From positions 6,571,501-6,635,500 of the forward strand of contig NZ_CP071139.1 in the NCBI RefSeq assembly GCF_017639205.1: a stretch of DNA of 64,000 nt. Direction: 5' to 3'. Positions 55,550-63,841 of the stretch are shown piece after piece; within the stretch, counting starts at the first letter, position 1; every line of letters begins with the position of its first letter. The notes beneath the pieces are model-generated. The model worked only from the letters and a program-made list of their open reading frames with translations, did not search any database and was not told where the DNA came from. The DNA comes from Streptomyces nojiriensis (GTDB lineage: Bacteria > Actinomycetota > Actinomycetes > Streptomycetales > Streptomycetaceae). The position numbers and the translations under genes were made by a program.

Positions 55550-57520
55550 ATGACGAAGCCCTCCCTCCCCGACCTGCTGCACGCCGCCGTCTCCGCCGTC
55601 GGCGGCACGGAGCGGCCCGGCCAGGTGGCCATGGCCGAAGCCGTCGCCGAAGCGATCGACGACAACTCCCACCGGCTGATCCAGGCCGGCACCGGCACCG
55701 GTAAGTCCCTCGGCTACCTGGTGCCGGCCCTCGCGCACGGTGAGCGCGTGGTCGTCGCCACGGCGACCCTCGCCCTCCAGCGGCAGCTCGTCGAGCGCGA
55801 TCTGCCCCGGACGGTGGAGGCACTGCACCCGCAGCTGCGCCGCCGCCCGCAGTTCGCCATGCTCAAGGGCCGGTCGAACTATCTCTGCCTGCACCGCCTG
55901 CACGAGGGCGCTCCGCAGGACGAGGAGGACGGCCTGTTCGACCAGTTCGAGGCGGCCGCGCCCACCAGCAAGCTCGGCCAGGACCTGCTGCGGATGCGCG
56001 ACTGGGCGGACGAGACCGAGACCGGCGACCGCGACGACCTGACCCCGGGTGTTTCGGACAAGGCCTGGTCCCAGATCTCCGTCTCCTCGCGCGAGTGCCT
56101 GGGCGCGACGAAGTGCGCGTACGGCGCCGAGTGCTTCGCGGAGGCCGCCCGTGAGCGGGCCAAGCTCGCGGACGTGGTCGTCACCAACCACGCCCTGCTC
56201 GCCATCGACGCCATCGAGGGCGCACCCGTGCTGCCGCAGCACGAGGTGCTGATCGTGGACGAGGCCCACGAGCTGGTCTCCCGGGTGACCGGGGTCGCCA
56301 CCGGAGAGCTCACCCCGGGCCAGGTCAACCGGGCAGTGAAGCGTGCCTCCAAGCTGGTCGACGAGAAGACCGCCGACTCCCTGCAGACCGCCTCCGAAAC
56401 CTTCGAGCGGGTCATGGAGCTGGCGCTCCCGGGCCGGCTGGAGCAGATCCCCGAGGACCTCGGCTACGCGCTGATGTCCCTGCGGGACGCCTCGCGCAAT
56501 GTGATCTCGGCGATCGGCGCGACCCGGGACAAGTCCGTCCAGGACGAGGACGCGGTGCGCAAGCAGGCGCTGGCCGCGGTGGAGAGCATTCACGGGGTGG
56601 CGGAGCGGATCACCAACGGCTCCGAGTACGACGTGGTCTGGTACGAGCGCCACGACCGCTTCGGCGCCACCCTCCGCGTCGCGCCCCTGTCGGTGTCCGG
56701 CCTGCTGCGGGAGAAGCTGTTCGAGGACCGCTCCGTGGTCCTGACCTCCGCCACCCTCAAGCTGGGCGGCGACTTCAACGGGGTCGCGGCCTCCCTGGGC
56801 CTGTCCCCCGAGGGGGTCGAGGGCGACGACGTACCCGTCTGGCGCGGCCTCGATGTCGGCTCGCCGTTCGACTACCCCAAGCAGGGCATCCTCTACGTCG
56901 CCAAGCACCTGGCCACGCCGGGCCGGGAGGGGACGCGGGGCGACATGATGGACGAGCTCGCCGAGCTGATCGAGGCGGCCGGCGGCCGCACCCTCGGTCT
57001 CTTCTCCTCCATGCGCGGTGCCAAGGCGGCGGCCGAAGAGCTGCGCGGCCGGCTCGACAACCCGATCCTGCTCCAGGGTGAGGAAACCCTCGGCGAGCTG
57101 ATCAAGTCCTTCGCCGCCGACCCGAAGACCTGCCTGTTCGGGACGCTGTCGCTGTGGCAGGGCGTGGACGTGCCCGGCCCCAGCTGCCAGCTCGTGGTCA
57201 TGGACCGGATCCCCTTCCCGCGCCCCGACGACCCGCTGATGAGCGCCCGCCAGAAGTCGGTCGAGGAGCACGGCGGCAACGGCTTCATGGCCGTCGCGGC
57301 CACACATGCCGCGCTGCTGATGGCGCAGGGCGCGGGCCGTCTCGTACGGGCCTCTGGTGACCGGGGTGTCGTCGCGGTCTTGGACCCCCGACTGGCGACG
57401 GCCCGCTACGGGAGCTTCCTGCGGGCCACGCTGCCGGACTTCTGGTACACCACGGACCGCAATCAGGTCCGCCGTTCCCTGGCGGCGATCGACGCTGCCG
57501 CTCACGCTGACGGCAAGTAG
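55550..57520 (+). CDS. dinG: DinG-type ATP-dependent DNA helicase
   Basis: 656-aa XPD-like superfamily 2 helicase, 5'-to-3'. Walker A GTGTGKSLGYLVPA near residue 46; DEAH box as VDEAHELVSR near 240; the Fe-S cysteines as YLC, then ECLGATKCAYGAECF near 183-197 (C...C..C..C); ADVVVTNHALL; motif VI QGAGRLVRASGDRGVVAVLD near 600. Resolves R-loops and G-quadruplexes or aids repair; actinobacteria keep it beside lexA as here. TAGGGT ends 10 nt before the ATG; no LexA box was seen upstream. ATG at 55550. Confidence 0.9.
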   Translation: MTKPSLPDLLHAAVSAVGGTERPGQVAMAEAVAEAIDDNSHRLIQAGTGTGKSLGYLVPALAHGERVVVATATLALQRQLVERDLPRTVEALHPQLRRRPQFAMLKGRSNYLCLHRLHEGAPQDEEDGLFDQFEAAAPTSKLGQDLLRMRDWADETETGDRDDLTPGVSDKAWSQISVSSRECLGATKCAYGAECFAEAARERAKLADVVVTNHALLAIDAIEGAPVLPQHEVLIVDEAHELVSRVTGVATGELTPGQVNRAVKRASKLVDEKTADSLQTASETFERVMELALPGRLEQIPEDLGYALMSLRDASRNVISAIGATRDKSVQDEDAVRKQALAAVESIHGVAERITNGSEYDVVWYERHDRFGATLRVAPLSVSGLLREKLFEDRSVVLTSATLKLGGDFNGVAASLGLSPEGVEGDDVPVWRGLDVGSPFDYPKQGILYVAKHLATPGREGTRGDMMDELAELIEAAGGRTLGLFSSMRGAKAAAEELRGRLDNPILLQGEETLGELIKSFAADPKTCLFGTLSLWQGVDVPGPSCQLVVMDRIPFPRPDDPLMSARQKSVEEHGGNGFMAVAATHAALLMAQGAGRLVRASGDRGVVAVLDPRLATARYGSFLRATLPDFWYTTDRNQVRRSLAAIDAAAHADGK

Positions 57521-57584
57521 TTCTCGGGAGCACGAGCGGCGAGCGACCGCATCCGCCGGAGCGGCGGCGGTTCAGCCGCAAAGA

Positions 57585-57621
57585 GCAACCCCCGGAACCG
57601 GCGCAGTGGGTCCCGGGGGCT
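57585..57621. terminator. Imperfect hairpin between dinG and lexA
   Basis: CAACCCCCGGAACC (57586-57599) can pair with GGGTCCCGGGGGCTG (57608-57622) with mismatches. It lies between the convergent dinG and lexA genes. Confidence 0.6.
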
Positions 57622-57638
57622 GAATGGGGGCGGCGGGG

Positions 57639-58433
57639 TCAGACCCGACGCAGTACCGCGACGACCTTGCCGAGGATCGTCGCCTCGTCGCCGGGAATCG
57701 GCTGGTAGGCGGCGTTGTGCGGGAGGAGCCAGACGTGGCCGTCCTCGCGCTTGAAGCGCTTGACCGTGGCCTCGCCGTCGAGCATCGCGGCGACGATGTC
57801 GCCGTTCTCCGCGACCGGCTGGCGACGGACCGTGACCCAGTCGCCGTCGCAGATGGCGGCCTCGATCATCGAGTCGCCGACGACCTTGAGGACGAAGAGC
57901 TCGCCGTCGCCGACCAGCTGGCGGGGGAGCGGGAAGACGTCCTCGACCGACTCCTCGGCGAGGATCGGACCGCCGGCCGCGATCCGGCCGACCAGGGGAA
58001 CGTAGGAGGCGGCGGGCTTGCCGGTGGTGTCCGTGGGCTGCGAGCTCGGCTGGTCGGAGCCGCGCACCTCGTAGGCCCGGGGGCGGTGCGGGTCACGACG
58101 CAGGAAGCCCTTGCGCTCCAGGGCCATCAGCTGGTGTGCGACCGACGAGGTGCTGGACAGGCCGACCGCCTGGCCGATCTCCCGCATCGACGGCGGGTAA
58201 CCGCGCCGCTGCACGGAGTCGCGAATGACCTCGATGACCCTCCGCTGCCGGTCCGTGAGCCCGGAGCTGTCGGCGCGGATGCCTGGAGGTCGACCTGGCA
58301 GCGAGCGTGCGGGGCGCACTGCGGGCTCCGCATCCGGGTTCAGGTTTGCGTCGTTCATGGCATGCACCGGCTCGAGTCGGCTCTGGGAGCGGTTCTGGGC
58401 GGTAATGGCGGCACTGTCTGCGGTGGTGGTCAC
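57639..58433 (-). CDS. lexA: SOS repressor LexA
   Basis: 264-aa SOS repressor. After a 55-residue N-terminal extension typical of Streptomyces comes the winged helix (LTDRQRRVIEVIRDSVQRRGYPPSMREIGQAVGLSSTSSVAHQL, read in parts, near residues 60-105). The self-cleavage Ala-Gly is in VGRIAAGGPILAEE near 149; the catalytic Ser is in VVGDSMIEAAICDGD near 185 and Lys in GEATVKRFKRE near 222. RecA-stimulated cleavage derepresses the regulon. GTG at 58433 with GAGAGGGG 7 nt upstream; a longer frame to 58505 would cross the SOS box. Confidence 0.95.
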   Translation of the reverse strand: MTTTADSAAITAQNRSQSRLEPVHAMNDANLNPDAEPAVRPARSLPGRPPGIRADSSGLTDRQRRVIEVIRDSVQRRGYPPSMREIGQAVGLSSTSSVAHQLMALERKGFLRRDPHRPRAYEVRGSDQPSSQPTDTTGKPAASYVPLVGRIAAGGPILAEESVEDVFPLPRQLVGDGELFVLKVVGDSMIEAAICDGDWVTVRRQPVAENGDIVAAMLDGEATVKRFKREDGHVWLLPHNAAYQPIPGDEATILGKVVAVLRRV

Positions 58434-58497
58434 GTCGGCCCCTCTCGAAATGTTCTCCCTAGCTGGACAACGGTAGTAGCTTTCGAAAGGTTGCGCC

Positions 58498-58513
58498 AAA
58501 CACACGTTCGAGT
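58498..58513 (-). promoter_or_regulatory. LexA (SOS) box upstream of lexA
   Basis: On the minus strand TCGAACGTGTGTTTGG (58513-58498) matches 13 of 16 positions of TCGAACATGTGTTCGA. It is 65 bp before the lexA start, where LexA would repress its own gene. The remaining divergent region to nrdR (58514-58902) holds the NrdR boxes and the leader hairpin, no gene. Confidence 0.78.
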
Positions 58514-58721
58514 GAAAAATCGCAGATCGTCCTGCGTGGGCATATCAAGGGGTGTATGGACGATCGGTTCGCCGAACGCGGGTTCGGCTCGGCATCCGCC
58601 GCCTACGGTACCCTTCCCGGTCGGATCGCCGCCTTTCGGGCCCGCGCCCAGTGTGGCACCGACAGGCCCCGTGTCCGCCCACCGGACGCCGCGACACGCG
58701 GAGCCGCGTAAATCCTCCACA

Positions 58722-58737
58722 ACCCAAGATCTAGTGG
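58722..58737 (+). promoter_or_regulatory. NrdR box 1
   Basis: ACCCAAGATCTAGTGG has the core CAAGATCTAG, which fits 8 of 10 positions of the NrdR-box core CwAtATaTwG. It lies 166 bp before nrdR and 31 bp, three helical turns, from box 2. Confidence 0.6.
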
Positions 58738-58752
58738 TTGGATGAGCGCTGC

Positions 58753-58768
58753 CACCCAGAGGTTGTGG
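58753..58768 (+). promoter_or_regulatory. NrdR box 2
   Basis: CACCCAGAGGTTGTGG has the outer CAC...TGG and core C.A.A..TTG of an NrdR box (6 of 10 core positions). Weaker than box 1, but the exact 31-bp spacing between the cores is that of paired NrdR sites. A -10-like TATGCT is at 58801-58806. Confidence 0.5.
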
Positions 58769-58820
58769 TCCTCGGGTCTTCCGGGGGCCCCGGGATCGCA
58801 TATGCTGGTGGCTGCTTCAC

Positions 58821-58859
58821 GAGCCCCCGACGGAGTCCAGCTCCGTCGTTCAGGGGCTC
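58821..58859 (+). promoter_or_regulatory. Stem-loop in the nrdR leader
   Basis: GAGCCCC (58821-58827) pairs with GGGGCTC (58853-58859), and CGACGGAG (58828-58835) with CTCCGTCG (58841-58848), leaving loop TCCAG and a one-sided TTCA bulge. It ends 43 nt before the nrdR ATG. The leader does not contain a recognisable cobalamin-riboswitch core. Confidence 0.7.
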
Positions 58860-58902
58860 CGTGGGGTGATTCGGTCGTGCCAAAAGGGAGGGTGAGGGAA
58901 CC

Positions 58903-59415
58903 ATGCACTGCCCCTTCTGCAGGCACCCCGACAGCCGTGTCGTCGACAGCCGCACCACGGACGACGGCACGTCGATCCGCAGGCGCCGTCAGTGCCCCGA
59001 CTGCTCCCGTCGCTTCACGACGGTGGAGACGGCCTCGCTGATGGTGATCAAGCGCAGCGGGGTGACCGAACCCTTCAGCCGTACCAAGGTCATCTCCGGC
59101 GTGCGCAAGGCGTGCCAGGGGCGGCCGGTCACCGAGGACGCCCTCGCCAAGCTCGGCCAGCGGGTCGAGGAGGCGCTGCGCGCCACCGGGAGTGCCGAGC
59201 TGACCACCCACGACGTGGGTCTGGCCATACTCGGCCCGTTGCAGGAGCTCGACCTGGTCGCGTACCTGCGCTTCGCTTCCGTTTACAAAGCTTTCGACAC
59301 CCTTGAAGACTTCGAGACCGCCATCGCGGAACTCCGCGTTTCGCGGTCTCATCCTGAAGAGTGCGAGCTCGGTGGGACCGTCCAGGTCCCCGTGCCCGCC
59401 TCCGCCGCCGACTGA
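58903..59415 (+). CDS. nrdR: Ribonucleotide reductase repressor NrdR
   Basis: 170-aa repressor of ribonucleotide reductase genes. Zinc ribbon MHCPFCRHPDSRVVDSR with the second pair CPDC (residues 3-34); ATP cone from about 46 to 136 (VIKRSGVTEPFSRTKVISGVRKACQGRPV in parts, LDLVAYLRFASVYKAFDTLEDF), which senses dATP/ATP. The C-terminal 30 residues extend slightly beyond the usual length. GGGAGGGTGAGGGA supplies a strong Shine-Dalgarno. It heads the nrdR-nrdJ pair and probably represses it through the two boxes upstream. Confidence 0.96.
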   Translation: MHCPFCRHPDSRVVDSRTTDDGTSIRRRRQCPDCSRRFTTVETASLMVIKRSGVTEPFSRTKVISGVRKACQGRPVTEDALAKLGQRVEEALRATGSAELTTHDVGLAILGPLQELDLVAYLRFASVYKAFDTLEDFETAIAELRVSRSHPEECELGGTVQVPVPASAAD

Positions 59416-59559
59416 CCGGACCATCCGTACCGCGGCGCTCACGCGTCGTGACGCGGCCGGTCGGCCAGGCGAAGAGACGTAGATACACGACACAGCACTG
59501 TGCCGCGGAATATCGATGGCACTTTAGGGCGTTTTTGCCCGCATATGGGAGGAAGCGGC

Positions 59560-62448
59560 ATGACAGAGACGGCGAGCGGCTCGGCACGTGGTTCCCGCGC
59601 CAAGGGGACCAAGGCTGCCAAGGGCGGCCTGCGTATCGAGCGCATCCACACCACCCCGGGCGTGCACCCTTACGACGAGGTGAGCTGGGAGCGCCGTGAC
59701 GTCGTCATGACCAACTGGCGCGACGGCTCGGTCAACTTCGAGCAGCGTGGTGTCGAGTTCCCCGACTTCTGGTCGGTGAACGCGGTCAACATCGTCACCA
59801 GCAAGTACTTCCGCGGCGCGGTCGGCACCCCGCAGCGCGAGACCGGTCTGAAGCAGCTGATCGACCGGATCGTGAAGACGTACACGAAGGCCGGCGAGGA
59901 CTTCGACTACTTCTCGTCGCCCGCCGACGCGGAGATCTTCGAGCACGAGCTGACCTACGCCCTCCTGCACCAGATCTTCAGCTTCAACTCCCCGGTGTGG
60001 TTCAACGTCGGTACGCCCCAGCCGCAGCAGGTCTCCGCCTGCTTCATCCTCGCCGTCGACGACTCCATGGAGTCGATCCTCGACTGGTACAAGGAAGAGG
60101 GCATGATCTTCAAGGGCGGCTCCGGCGCCGGCCTGAACCTCTCCCGCATCCGCTCCTCCAAGGAGCTCCTCTCCTCCGGCGGCAACGCCTCCGGCCCGGT
60201 CTCCTTCATGCGCGGCGCCGACGCGTCCGCCGGAACGATCAAGTCGGGCGGCGCCACCCGCCGCGCGGCCAAGATGGTCGTCCTGGACGTGGACCACCCG
60301 GACGTCGAGGCCTTCATCGAGACCAAGGTGAAGGAGGAGGAGAAGATCCGCGCCCTGCGCGACGCGGGCTTCGACATGGACCTGGGCGGCGACGACATCA
60401 CGTCCGTCCAGTACCAGAACGCCAACAACTCCGTCCGCGTGAACGACGAGTTCATGACGGCCGTCGAGAACGGCACCGAGTTCGGCCTGCGTGCCCGTAT
60501 GACCGGCGAGGTCATCGAGAAGGTCGACGCCAAGGCGCTCTTCCGCAAGCTGGCCGAGGCCGCGTGGGCCTGTGCCGACCCGGGCATCCAGTACGACGGT
60601 GTGATCAACAACTGGCACACCTGCCCCGAGTCCGGCCGCATCACCGCGTCCAACCCGTGCAGCGAGTACATGCACCTGGACAACACGTCCTGCAACCTCG
60701 CCTCGCTCAACCTGATGAAGTTCCTGAACGACGACGGCAAGGGCAACCAGTCCTTCGACGCCGAGCGCTTCGCCAAGGTCGTCGAGCTCGTCATCACCGC
60801 GATGGACATCTCCATCTGCTTCGCGGACTTCCCGACGCAGAAGATCGGCGACAACACCCGCGCCTTCCGCCAGCTGGGCATCGGCTACGCCAACCTCGGC
60901 GCCCTGCTCATGGCCACCGGCCACGCGTACGACTCCGACGGCGGCCGCACCCTCGCCGCGTCGATCACCTCGCTGATGACCGGTACCGCGTACAAGCGCT
61001 CCGCCGAGCTGGCCGCCATCGTCGGCCCGTACGACGGCTACGCCCGCAACGCCGAGTCGCACAAGCGCGTCATGAAGCAGCACGCCGACGCCAACGCCGT
61101 CGCGCCGCGCACCGAGGACCTGGACAACAGCATCTGGGCCGCGGCCACCGAGGCCTGGCAGGACGTCCTGCGCCTCGGCGAGAAGAACGGCTTCCGCAAC
61201 TCCCAGGCCTCCGTCCTCGCGCCGACCGGCACCATCGGTCTCGCGATGTCCTGCGACACCACCGGTGTCGAGCCGGACCTGGCCCTGGTCAAGTTCAAGA
61301 AGCTCGTCGGCGGCGGCTCGATGCAGATCGTCAACGGCACCGTCCCGCAGGCCCTGCGCCGCCTGGGTTACCAGGAGGAGCAGATCGAGGCGATCGTCAC
61401 CCACATCGCCGAGCACGGTGTGGTCGTCGACGCCCCCGGCCTGAAGACCGAGCACTACTCGGTGTTCGACTGCGCCATGGGCGAGCGCTCCATCTCCGCG
61501 ATGGGCCACGTCCGCATGATGGCCGCGATCCAGCCGTGGATCTCCGGCGCGATCTCGAAGACGGTCAACATGCCGGAGACGGCGACCGTCGAGGAGATCG
61601 AGGAGATCTACTTCGAGGCGTGGAAGATGGGCGTCAAGGCGCTCGCGATCTACCGCGACAACTGCAAGGTCGGCCAGCCCCTCTCCGCCAAGAAGAAGGA
61701 GGAGGAGAAGGAGGAGGTCACCGTCAAGACGGAGGAGACCATCCGCGCCGCCGTCGAGAAGGTCATCGAGTACCGCCCCGTCCGCAAGCGCCTCCCCAAG
61801 GGCCGCCCGGGCATCACCACCTCCTTCACGGTCGGTGGCGCCGAGGGCTACATGACGGCGAACTCCTACCCGGACGACGGTCTGGGCGAGGTCTTCCTGA
61901 AGATGTCCAAGCAGGGCTCGACCCTCGCGGGCATGATGGACGCCTTCTCGATCGCCGTCTCGGTCGGTCTGCAGTACGGCGTTCCGCTGGAGACCTACGT
62001 CTCGAAGTTCACGAACATGCGCTTCGAGCCGGCCGGCATGACGGACGACCCGGACGTGCGGATGGCGCAGTCGATCGTCGACTACATCTTCCGCCGCCTG
62101 GCGCTGGACTTCCTGCCCTTCGAGACCCGCTCGGCCCTCGGCATCCACACCGCCGAGGAGCGTCAGCGTCACCTGGACACCGGCTCCTACGAGCCGCTCG
62201 AGGACGAGCTGGACACCGAGTCCCTGACGCAGGCGACCCCGCTGGCAGCGGTCCCGTCGGCCCCGAAGCCGGTCGCGGCCGTCTCCGTCCCGGCCCCGAA
62301 GACGGCGCACAGCAACGCCGAACTGGTCGAGATGCAGCTCGGTGTCTCCGCCGACGCCCCGCTCTGCTTCTCCTGCGGTACGAAGATGCAGCGCGCCGGC
62401 TCCTGCTACATCTGCGAGGGCTGCGGCTCGACGAGCGGTTGCAGCTGA
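59560..62448 (+). CDS. nrdJ: Class II adenosylcobalamin-dependent ribonucleotide reductase NrdJ
   Basis: 962-aa ribonucleotide reductase using coenzyme B12 rather than oxygen or a tyrosyl radical. Redox-active Cys in QQVSACFILAVDDSM near residue 167; catalytic NPCSEYMHLDNTSCNLASLNL (in parts) near 365-385 with the thiyl Cys; LAPTGTIGLAMSCDTTGVEPDLALVKFK (in parts) near 552; the C-terminus has a Glu/Lys-rich linker, a second-domain region GMMDAFSIAVSVGLQYGVPLE, and a zinc ribbon CFSCGTKM...CYICEGCG that carries the shuttle thiols. The ATG at 59560 follows GGGAGGAAG; a start at 59500 is not supported. Confidence 0.96.
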   Translation: MTETASGSARGSRAKGTKAAKGGLRIERIHTTPGVHPYDEVSWERRDVVMTNWRDGSVNFEQRGVEFPDFWSVNAVNIVTSKYFRGAVGTPQRETGLKQLIDRIVKTYTKAGEDFDYFSSPADAEIFEHELTYALLHQIFSFNSPVWFNVGTPQPQQVSACFILAVDDSMESILDWYKEEGMIFKGGSGAGLNLSRIRSSKELLSSGGNASGPVSFMRGADASAGTIKSGGATRRAAKMVVLDVDHPDVEAFIETKVKEEEKIRALRDAGFDMDLGGDDITSVQYQNANNSVRVNDEFMTAVENGTEFGLRARMTGEVIEKVDAKALFRKLAEAAWACADPGIQYDGVINNWHTCPESGRITASNPCSEYMHLDNTSCNLASLNLMKFLNDDGKGNQSFDAERFAKVVELVITAMDISICFADFPTQKIGDNTRAFRQLGIGYANLGALLMATGHAYDSDGGRTLAASITSLMTGTAYKRSAELAAIVGPYDGYARNAESHKRVMKQHADANAVAPRTEDLDNSIWAAATEAWQDVLRLGEKNGFRNSQASVLAPTGTIGLAMSCDTTGVEPDLALVKFKKLVGGGSMQIVNGTVPQALRRLGYQEEQIEAIVTHIAEHGVVVDAPGLKTEHYSVFDCAMGERSISAMGHVRMMAAIQPWISGAISKTVNMPETATVEEIEEIYFEAWKMGVKALAIYRDNCKVGQPLSAKKKEEEKEEVTVKTEETIRAAVEKVIEYRPVRKRLPKGRPGITTSFTVGGAEGYMTANSYPDDGLGEVFLKMSKQGSTLAGMMDAFSIAVSVGLQYGVPLETYVSKFTNMRFEPAGMTDDPDVRMAQSIVDYIFRRLALDFLPFETRSALGIHTAEERQRHLDTGSYEPLEDELDTESLTQATPLAAVPSAPKPVAAVSVPAPKTAHSNAELVEMQLGVSADAPLCFSCGTKMQRAGSCYICEGCGSTSGCS

Positions 62449-62572
62449 TCGATCTTGACGCCCTGTAGGGCGTGAGTGAGCTGTTCAGGTGGGGTGTTCG
62501 CGGTGACGCGGGCACCCCACCGGGCGTTTCGGTGGCGCCGCGGTGGCATCGAGTCCACACCCGGTCGAGCGG

Positions 62573-62926
62573 CTACCCGGTGTGTTCGGCTGCCGCAATG
62601 GCTTGCCGCAGGGTTCGGCGGGCCTGTGCCAATTCCTCCGCGCGCCGGTCGAGGTGGGCGAGCTGTGTGCGCAGCTTGTCCAGGACTCCCGGGCACGGGC
62701 GCAACGAGCCGTCTGCGAGGGCGCAGGGCAGTACCTGCCGGATCAGGCTGGTGGACAGCCCGGCCGCCAGCAGGGCGCGAATCTGACCGACCGTCCGCTC
62801 GGCGGCATCGTCGTAGTCGCGGTAGCCGTTGGCCCGACGGGTCGAGGCGAGCAGGCCGACCCGTTCGTAGTACCGGAGCAACCGCTCGCTCGTCCCGGTC
62901 CGTTTGGCCAGCTGGCCGATCAGCAT
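62573..62926 (-). CDS. MerR-family transcriptional regulator
   Basis: 117-aa regulator: MLIGQLAKRTGTSERLLRYYERVGLLASTRRANGYRDYDD (in parts) is the MerR winged HTH; DAAERTVGQIRALLAAGLSTSLIRQVLPC follows, then a dimerisation coiled coil (LDKLRTQLAHLDRRAEELAQARRTL, in parts). No effector domain and only one or two Cys, so not a metal-thiol MerR of the classic sort. ATG at 62926 after GGGGGAAGC. Divergent from the amidohydrolase, 100 bp apart. Confidence 0.88.
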   Translation of the reverse strand: MLIGQLAKRTGTSERLLRYYERVGLLASTRRANGYRDYDDAAERTVGQIRALLAAGLSTSLIRQVLPCALADGSLRPCPGVLDKLRTQLAHLDRRAEELAQARRTLRQAIAAAEHTG

Positions 62927-62941
62927 TGCTTCCCCCGGAGC

Positions 62942-62973
62942 TTGACCTTGCCATCGTGTCAACCTTGAACGAT
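62942..62973 (+). promoter_or_regulatory. MerR-type promoter of the amidohydrolase gene
   Basis: TTGACC (62942-62947), a 20-bp spacer, and AACGAT (62968-62973): the long spacer is the hallmark of promoters activated by MerR proteins. The inverted repeat TTGAC (62942-62946) and GTCAA (62958-62962) lies between the two elements, where MerR dimers bind. Confidence 0.55.
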
Positions 62974-63026
62974 GGGACCGGCGGCGGCATTCCGCCACCT
63001 GTACCGGTCCTGACCAGGAGAATCCG

Positions 63027-63812
63027 TTGATCATCGATGCGCACAGCCATGTCCACGATCCCGTGCACCGGCACATCGCCCTGCTGGACGAGGCAGGAGT
63101 GGACCGTGCGGTGCTCTTCAGCACCCGGCCGCATCCCGAGCGGGCCACCGATCTGGCTTCCTTCCGGCGGGAGATGAGTGTGCTGGACGAGACGGTCGGC
63201 GGAGGCGCCGACGGTCCGGCGGGCCATCGGGCCGCGGGGGAGGAACTCGCCGCGGCGTGTGCGGCGTATCCCGATCGCTTCATCGGCTTCGGCAAGGTCC
63301 GACTGGATCAGCCGGCCGAGCGGATCGCGGCGGATGTCGAGCAGGAGGTCGTCGGCCGGGGCTTCCGGGGCATAGGTGAGCTGACCCCGCCGCCGGAGCG
63401 GGCCGGTCTGATCGAACCCGTTCTGCGAGCGGCCTCCGACCACGGTGGATTGCCGGTGGTCGTGCACGGGTTCGCACCGACCACGGCGGGAGATCTGGCC
63501 ACGCTGGCCGGACTCGCGCGCGAGCACCCCACCGTCCCGCTGGTGATCAGCCAACTCGGCGGGCTGAACTGGCTGACCGCCATCGAGCTGGCCCGGGAGA
63601 CCCCGAACCTGTACCTGGAACTGTCGACGGCCGCCGTCGTCTTCGCGGTACGGCTGGCGATCGACGAGGTGCCCGACCGGACGTTCTTCGGCTCGGACGC
63701 GCCGTACGGAGATCCGTTCCTCGCTCGGGCCACCGTCGAACGCGTCACCAGGCCGGGCATGGTGCGCGATCGCGTTCTGGGTGGCACCCTCGCGGAGCTG
63801 CTCGGTCTCTGA
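63027..63812 (+). CDS. Amidohydrolase-superfamily metal-dependent hydrolase
   Basis: 261-aa TIM-barrel protein of the amidohydrolase 2 group: IIDAHSHVHDPVH at residues 2-14 (HxH metal site), RFIGFGKVRLDQP near 84-96, VVVHGFAP near 147-154 (third His), and FFGSDAPYGDPFLARATVERV near 213-233 (metal Asp in SDAPYG). Family members include decarboxylases and lactonases; substrate unknown. TTG start at 63027 with CAGGAG at 6-8 nt. Likely activated by the divergent MerR protein. Confidence 0.85.
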   Translation: MIIDAHSHVHDPVHRHIALLDEAGVDRAVLFSTRPHPERATDLASFRREMSVLDETVGGGADGPAGHRAAGEELAAACAAYPDRFIGFGKVRLDQPAERIAADVEQEVVGRGFRGIGELTPPPERAGLIEPVLRAASDHGGLPVVVHGFAPTTAGDLATLAGLAREHPTVPLVISQLGGLNWLTAIELARETPNLYLELSTAAVVFAVRLAIDEVPDRTFFGSDAPYGDPFLARATVERVTRPGMVRDRVLGGTLAELLGL

Positions 63813-63841
63813 CCGCTGGGACGTGTACCGGAGCGGGCGGG

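Noticed and set aside
58445..58458. Second LexA box at TCGAAATGTTCT near the lexA start
   Set aside because: Half-sites are too close and the right half is not GTTCGA; the site at 58498-58513 is far better.
58680..58902. Cobalamin riboswitch before nrdR-nrdJ
   Set aside because: The leader is short and no B12-box core or the needed multi-arm fold could be made out; only one bulged hairpin is visible.
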